Shown here one piece after another: positions 3,283-5,005 of a stretch of DNA of 5,005 nucleotides; positions within the stretch are counted from its first letter, which is position 1; each line of letters opens with the position of its first letter. Origin of the DNA: Spirochaetaceae bacterium (lineage in GTDB: Bacteria; Spirochaetota; Spirochaetia; CADAEX01); contig WRFK01000136.1 in the NCBI GenBank assembly GCA_009778835.1, positions 1 to 5,005 of the forward strand, given 5' to 3'. Position numbers and translations under genes: made by a program. The notes beneath the pieces are model-generated. The model was given only the letters and a program-made list of their open reading frames with translations, did no database searches and was not told where the DNA came from.

Positions 3283-4131
3283 ATGTTACGTGGAATATAC
3301 ACTGGCGCTGCCGGAATGGTCGCCCAGATGCACAGGATGGATGCTTTATCCAATAATCTTGCAAATGTAGATTTAAACGGCTATAAGCGGGACACTTCAA
3401 TTCACAAATCATTTCCTGAACTTCTTATAAGACGAATGTCTGATGATGGGGTATATGTATTCCCAATGGGATCAGCAGATATAGCTCCAATTGTAGGAAA
3501 ACTTGGACTTGGTGTTGAGCAAAATGAAGTTTATACAGCATTTACTCAAGGTTCCCTTAAAGAAACAGAAAATATGTTTGATCTTGCACTTGATGGCAAG
3601 GGATTTTTTGTAATAGATACTCCTATTGGAGAAAGATTTACAAGAAATGGCGCTTTTACAATTGGAAAAGAGGGAATGCTTCTTACAAAAGAAGGTTATC
3701 CTGTTCTGGGAGAAAATGGCCCTATTCATATAAAAGAGAACAATTTTATAATCGACAAACTTGGCCGTGTATTTGTAAACAGAGCTCTTCCTGAGGATCC
3801 TGAAAGATTGATATCAATGAGAGAAAATCAATGGGAAGAAACTGTTCAAATCGATACTTTAAGAGTTGTAGATTTTGAACAGGAAAGATATTTAAGAAAA
3901 CAGGGAAGCTCCCTTTGGATAGATACCGAAGAATCAGGTCCAGCCGTAAAGATATCCGAAGAAAAATTTCCAAATGTATTACAGGGTTTTGTTGAAAGCT
4001 CAAATGTAAGCGCTGTTGAAGAAATGGTAAGAATGATAGAAGTTAACCGCGCTTATGAGGCAAACCAGAGAGCTGTAAGCAATCACGAAACCATAACAGG
4101 AAAATTACTTAACGAAGGGGTTAAAGTATAA
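3283..4131 (+). CDS. flgF: Flagellar basal-body rod protein FlgF (FlhO/FlgG-like)
   Basis: This 282-residue protein of the rod/hook family would form part of the proximal rod, the shaft joining the export apparatus and MS ring to the hook. Like its relatives it should be exported by the flagellar type III system, and no Sec signal is present. The N-terminus 'MLRGIYTGAAGMVAQMHRMDALSNN' followed by 'LANVDLNGYKRD' is the family's rod domain. The middle holds 'GFFVIDTPIGERFTRNGAF' and 'GMLLTKEGYPVLGENGPI', as usual in FlgF/FlgG. The C-terminus 'ESSNVSAVEEMVRMIEVNRAYEANQ' is the paired coiled-coil half. The ATG at 3283 is chosen for GGGAGG four bases upstream and the family N-terminus, over an in-frame TTG at 3271. 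Spirochaetes are sometimes annotated with two flgG genes here; being first and less FlgG-like at the C-terminus, FlgF is the better name. flgG follows 21 bp later. Confidence 0.9.
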   Translation: MLRGIYTGAAGMVAQMHRMDALSNNLANVDLNGYKRDTSIHKSFPELLIRRMSDDGVYVFPMGSADIAPIVGKLGLGVEQNEVYTAFTQGSLKETENMFDLALDGKGFFVIDTPIGERFTRNGAFTIGKEGMLLTKEGYPVLGENGPIHIKENNFIIDKLGRVFVNRALPEDPERLISMRENQWEETVQIDTLRVVDFEQERYLRKQGSSLWIDTEESGPAVKISEEKFPNVLQGFVESSNVSAVEEMVRMIEVNRAYEANQRAVSNHETITGKLLNEGVKV

Positions 4132-4152
4132 TAACCAAAAGGAGAATATGAT

Positions 4153-4950
4153 ATGATGAGATCATTATGGACTGCAGCATCAGGAATGATTGGGCAGCAG
4201 TTTAACATAGATACAATTTCAAACAACCTTTCAAACGTTAACACCACTGGATTCAAGCAGACAAGAGCGGAATTCGAAGACTTGCTTTACCAGACAATAA
4301 GAACAGCAGGAACTCCTGCAACCGAACTTACTGTAGTGCCTACAGGTGTGCAGGTTGGACATGGTGTAAAAGCTGCAGCTACACAGAAAATATTTACACA
4401 AGGCTCTCTTCAGGCAACAGGCAATGTTTATGATGTGGCAATACATGGTGAAGGATTCTTTAGCGTCAGGCTTATTGATGGATCTTTAGGTTACACAAGG
4501 GATGGTTCATTTAAAATCGATTCAACCGGACAAATGCTTAACTCCAATGGATACAGGCTTATGCCGGAAATTATTATGCCCGAAGGTTTTATAAGAGAGA
4601 CTCTTACAGTTACACAGGATGGAAGAGTTACGGTAAAAGTTCCCGGAAACGACGATCCTATACAGGTAGGGCAAATCGAAATATACAGATTTATTAACCC
4701 GGCAGGACTTAACTCTATTGGAGAAAACCTTTTTAAAGTAACTAACGCATCAGGAGATCCAATAGCAGGAAGACCGGCTTATGACGGAATGGGAAGCCTT
4801 ATCCATCAATTTCTTGAAATGTCAAATGTCTATGTAGTAAAAGAGATGGTAAATATGATAGTTGCTCAAAGAGCTTATGAATTAAACTCCAAAGCAATAC
4901 AAACAACCGATAATATGCTTGGAATTGCAACAAGCCTTAAGAGATCATAA
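4153..4950 (+). CDS. flgG: Flagellar basal-body distal rod protein FlgG
   Basis: This 265-residue protein, close to the usual length of FlgG, builds the distal rod, the drive shaft that in spirochaetes turns periplasmic flagella. The N-terminus 'MMRSLWTAASGMIGQQFNID' followed by 'ISNNLSNVNTTGFKQTRAEFEDLLYQTIRTAG' is typical of FlgG. 'VGHGVKAAATQKIFTQGSLQ' and 'GFFSVRLIDGSLGYTRDGSF' mark the middle. The C-terminal 'EMVNMIVAQRAYELNSKAIQ' followed by 'TTDNML' is the most diagnostic FlgG motif. AAGGAG (4139-4144) lies eight bases before the ATG at 4153; a second ATG at 4156 is possible. A decoy ATG at 4148 leads to a stop after two codons. It is co-transcribed with flgF (21-bp gap) and probably with the next gene (11-bp gap). 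Confidence 0.95.
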   Translation: MMRSLWTAASGMIGQQFNIDTISNNLSNVNTTGFKQTRAEFEDLLYQTIRTAGTPATELTVVPTGVQVGHGVKAAATQKIFTQGSLQATGNVYDVAIHGEGFFSVRLIDGSLGYTRDGSFKIDSTGQMLNSNGYRLMPEIIMPEGFIRETLTVTQDGRVTVKVPGNDDPIQVGQIEIYRFINPAGLNSIGENLFKVTNASGDPIAGRPAYDGMGSLIHQFLEMSNVYVVKEMVNMIVAQRAYELNSKAIQTTDNMLGIATSLKRS

Positions 4951-4961
4951 GGAAGTAATAT

Positions 4962-5005
4962 ATGGACGGCATTAATAACAGCATGATGTTTTATAACAAC
5001 AGTAA
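4962..5005 (+). CDS. Start of a further flagellar-operon gene, cut by window end
   Basis: Only 14 full codons are visible: MDGINNSMMFYNNS. AAGGAAG (4949-4955) lies six bases before the ATG and overlaps the flgG stop region, so the gene is very likely real and in the same operon. The peptide is too short to identify. By position after flgG, a rod-binding FlgJ-like protein, FlgA or another basal-body gene would be expected; this is inference only. Confidence 0.6.
   Translation, partial: MDGINNSMMFYNNS

Noticed and set aside
3472..4446. Minus-strand frames of 71-85 codons opposite flgF and flgG
   Set aside because: They are antisense shadows of clearly conserved flagellar genes, Cys- and Ser-rich without family features or ribosome binding sites.

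Overview
The window joins two kinds of DNA. Bases from about 3008 to the end look like native chromosome of a motile, low-GC bacterium, most likely a spirochaete of the Treponema type. It carries a tRNA-Thr(CGT) gene on the minus strand, then flgF and flgG of the flagellar rod on the plus strand, and the first codons of a further co-oriented gene cut by the window edge. The spirochaete call rests on recalled likeness of the FlgF/FlgG pair and of the two small XRE proteins (N-terminal 'MSFWDNVKKQIKKE' and 'ALNTTVEYLITGK' style) to Treponema proteins. It is an inference, not a database result.

Bases 1 to about 3008 look like one end of an integrated element (prophage or other integrative element). 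A minus-strand tyrosine recombinase gene (1733-2869) lies just beyond the 3' end of the tRNA gene, the usual layout when an element has inserted into a tRNA 3' end. To its left are two tandem small XRE/CI-type regulators (178-519 and 659-1024), a pair of overlapping small genes of unknown function (1156-1353 and 1343-1549), and a control region at about 54-177. The far end of the element, and so the second att copy, is outside the window.

The control region is the most structured part. An intrinsic terminator ends transcription entering from the left (54-79). Three 13-bp palindromes of consensus TACGWTTWTCGTA follow, with centres 32 and 31 bp apart (81-93, 113-125, 144-156). The first lies in the spacer of a candidate rightward promoter and the second in the spacer of a candidate leftward promoter with a perfect TTGACA. 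This resembles a three-operator lysogeny switch. Both XRE genes begin with nearly the same 23-bp box, with no Shine-Dalgarno sequence and a TATAAT-like hexamer touching the ATG.

On the chromosomal side, the tRNA has a clear sigma-70 promoter. The flagellar genes have a sigma-70-like candidate and a good sigma-28-like match (TAAG-N15-ACCGATAA), followed by a strong ribosome binding site. flgF, flgG and the partial gene are closely spaced, each with its own Shine-Dalgarno sequence, and probably form one operon. No stretch over 300 bases lacks a gene.
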